DNA of 64,000 bases from Tardiphaga sp051811025 (lineage in GTDB: Bacteria > Pseudomonadota > Alphaproteobacteria > Rhizobiales > Xanthobacteraceae), in contig NZ_JBPWQE010000001.1 in assembly GCF_051811025.1 (NCBI RefSeq), positions 434,001 to 498,000 on the forward strand, read 5' to 3'. The notes under the pieces are model-generated. The model had not been told where the DNA came from and did no database searches. It worked only from the letters and a program-made list of their open reading frames with translations. Positions 63,091-64,000 of the stretch are shown here, piece by piece. Position 1 is the stretch's first letter. Every line of letters starts with the position of its first letter. Position numbers and translations under genes: made by a program.

Positions 63091-63168
63091 AGGTCTGTAG
63101 CACTGTGGCCAATATCAATGGCTGGTGACGCATACCAGACCTAAAGCGTCTCGCGAGTGTAAGCCGGC

Positions 63169-64000
63169 TCAACTGAGCTTCACGACCCGATATTTCCAAC
63201 TCTTAGTATGAGCGTCGCGCTTTCGCTCAAGTCGCATACCCAAAACGATGCGGCCCACGTTCGCCTTTAGATACATGCCGAATGACATCTTGTTGAATTT
63301 TGCCCCAACAGCCGCCGTGATCGCATCAAGCCGACGATCACTATCGTCAACTGAGCGCTCGGCCTCCTCAATAAGCTCTCCCGCGCCGAACCAATTATTC
63401 TCGCTGGTCGAGTAGATCGATAGCAAAAGCTGCTCTAGCGATTCCCTCACGGGATCGTCTTCGCGAATCCAATCGGTAGTGATGCATAGGTCGCTCTCTC
63501 CGAGCCAAACGAGGGCACCGCGAACGAGGTTGCTCCATGCTTCGAACGAGCCGTAAGGCTTCAAAGCACCAAGACCCGGACGACCAGCAGCAACGAAAGC
63601 CCGCAATACTGTGAGCCCGGCCACAACAAGCTCGACGCGTCGCGCAGGGACTGTCTCTTTAAGGTCAACGTTGAAACGCCGCTCCTCCGGCCGCTCGACG
63701 CCAGCATCTAATCTACAGAGAAGTGCTCGACGGGTCATATCTCCGGCGAATGAAAGTTGATTCCCCGATGCCATCAACAGAACGTTCGTGTTCAACTCGA
63801 CGATCCGGGACTCGCCAAGGATACGGCTCGTCCAAGACTGTTGTGTGAGAATAGAGCACAATGCATCACCCGCGATTGGCCGGGTGACATTGTCCAAGAC
63901 CAACATCTGGTCCCCACGTATGAGCGACGAGCCGAGTCTTTTCTCGTCCTCTTCGGCCGACGCTCCCTGAGACATCGCCGCCGCAGGTCTGCCCTGAACG
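63169..64000 (-). CDS. primase/helicase-like protein of a mobile element, partial
   Basis: About 277 residues of the C-terminal part are present and the frame stays open to the right edge (upstream residues VQGRPAAAM), so the N-terminus is outside the window. The segment EEDEKRLGSSLIRGDQMLVLDNVTRPIAGDALCSILTQQSWTSRILGESRIVELNTNVLLMASGNQLSFAGDMTRRALLCRLDAGVERPEERRF is typical of the ATPase part of toprim/primase-helicase proteins of P4-like or integrative elements, with the Walker B in LVLDN and an Arg finger-like RRAL. The remainder is a helical and winged C-terminus. It implies that the island replicates or once did. Confidence 0.78.
   Translation of the reverse strand, partial: VQGRPAAAMSQGASAEEDEKRLGSSLIRGDQMLVLDNVTRPIAGDALCSILTQQSWTSRILGESRIVELNTNVLLMASGNQLSFAGDMTRRALLCRLDAGVERPEERRFNVDLKETVPARRVELVVAGLTVLRAFVAAGRPGLGALKPYGSFEAWSNLVRGALVWLGESDLCITTDWIREDDPVRESLEQLLLSIYSTSENNWFGAGELIEEAERSVDDSDRRLDAITAAVGAKFNKMSFGMYLKANVGRIVLGMRLERKRDAHTKSWKYRVVKLS

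Noticed and set aside
55547..64000. CRISPR array or cas genes on the island
   Set aside because: No regularly spaced direct repeats are visible; the GCGGGTA units are only within the inverted repeat arms.

Overview
The window is a stretch of chromosome from an alphaproteobacterium of the Bradyrhizobiaceae type (Bradyrhizobium, Rhodopseudomonas, Afipia or Nitrobacter relatives). The genus is an inference. It rests on high G+C coding sequence, homospermidine synthase, a ROSE-type RNA thermometer before a small heat shock gene, a CpdR regulator beside N-formylglutamate amidohydrolase, a Zur-type box in front of znuCBA, and intergenic repeats of a kind I associate with that family. There is no CRISPR array, no rRNA operon and no insertion sequence in view; one tRNA gene is present.

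Backbone (1-55546). From left to right: an MFS transporter, sodB and a fluoride channel; a zinc-acquisition block (Zur box, His-rich leader protein, znuC-znuB-znuA, CobW/COG0523 GTPase, WD40 protein); MgtC-type protein, acetoacetate decarboxylase; a polyamine block on the minus strand (ornithine decarboxylase with a long structured leader, GNAT, RidA, Rnk, homospermidine synthase); an M3 oligopeptidase; a DUF1007-NicO metal exporter pair; ferrochelatase; an SPFH-NfeD pair; an HxlR regulator divergent from a carboxymuconolactone decarboxylase family gene; KdsD; an outer-membrane protein; a diguanylate cyclase; galU; a lytic transglycosylase; a small catabolic cluster (TctC-type binding protein, TfdA-like dioxygenase, two SDRs); an envelope SGNH protein; gltBD; a LysR/quinone oxidoreductase pair; hsp20; a lipase-like hydrolase; LysE and TauE exporters; hisN; a candidate small regulatory RNA; a Flp pilin; N-formylglutamate amidohydrolase and cpdR.

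Island (55547-64000, continuing past the right edge). Directly after tRNA-Val(GAC) base composition shifts to visibly more A+T and the genes become accessory. They are: a ribbon-helix-helix protein fused to an FtsH/M41-like HEXXH peptidase domain with its own operator-like repeats; divergent from it, a two-gene unit coding for an unrecognised 298-residue protein and a 1036-residue NACHT-type STAND NTPase with membrane segments at both ends; a 69-residue protein; a collagen-like protein; a 116-residue protein; and the 3' part of a primase/helicase-like gene lying next to a perfect 48-bp inverted repeat. This looks like an integrated element whose cargo includes a membrane-bound NACHT system. 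The three-gene unit at 55815-60832 is the best candidate here for an undescribed system, most plausibly anti-phage defence with a proteolytic switch. That role is inference; the domain motifs are seen directly.

Regulatory sites supported by sequence: a 19-bp Zur palindrome, a sigma-32 type promoter followed by a three-hairpin ROSE element, a promoter plus about 90-nt RNA with two exposed anti-Shine-Dalgarno motifs and a strong terminator, and several bidirectional terminators. All start sites were chosen by reading frame, ribosome-binding site and family length.
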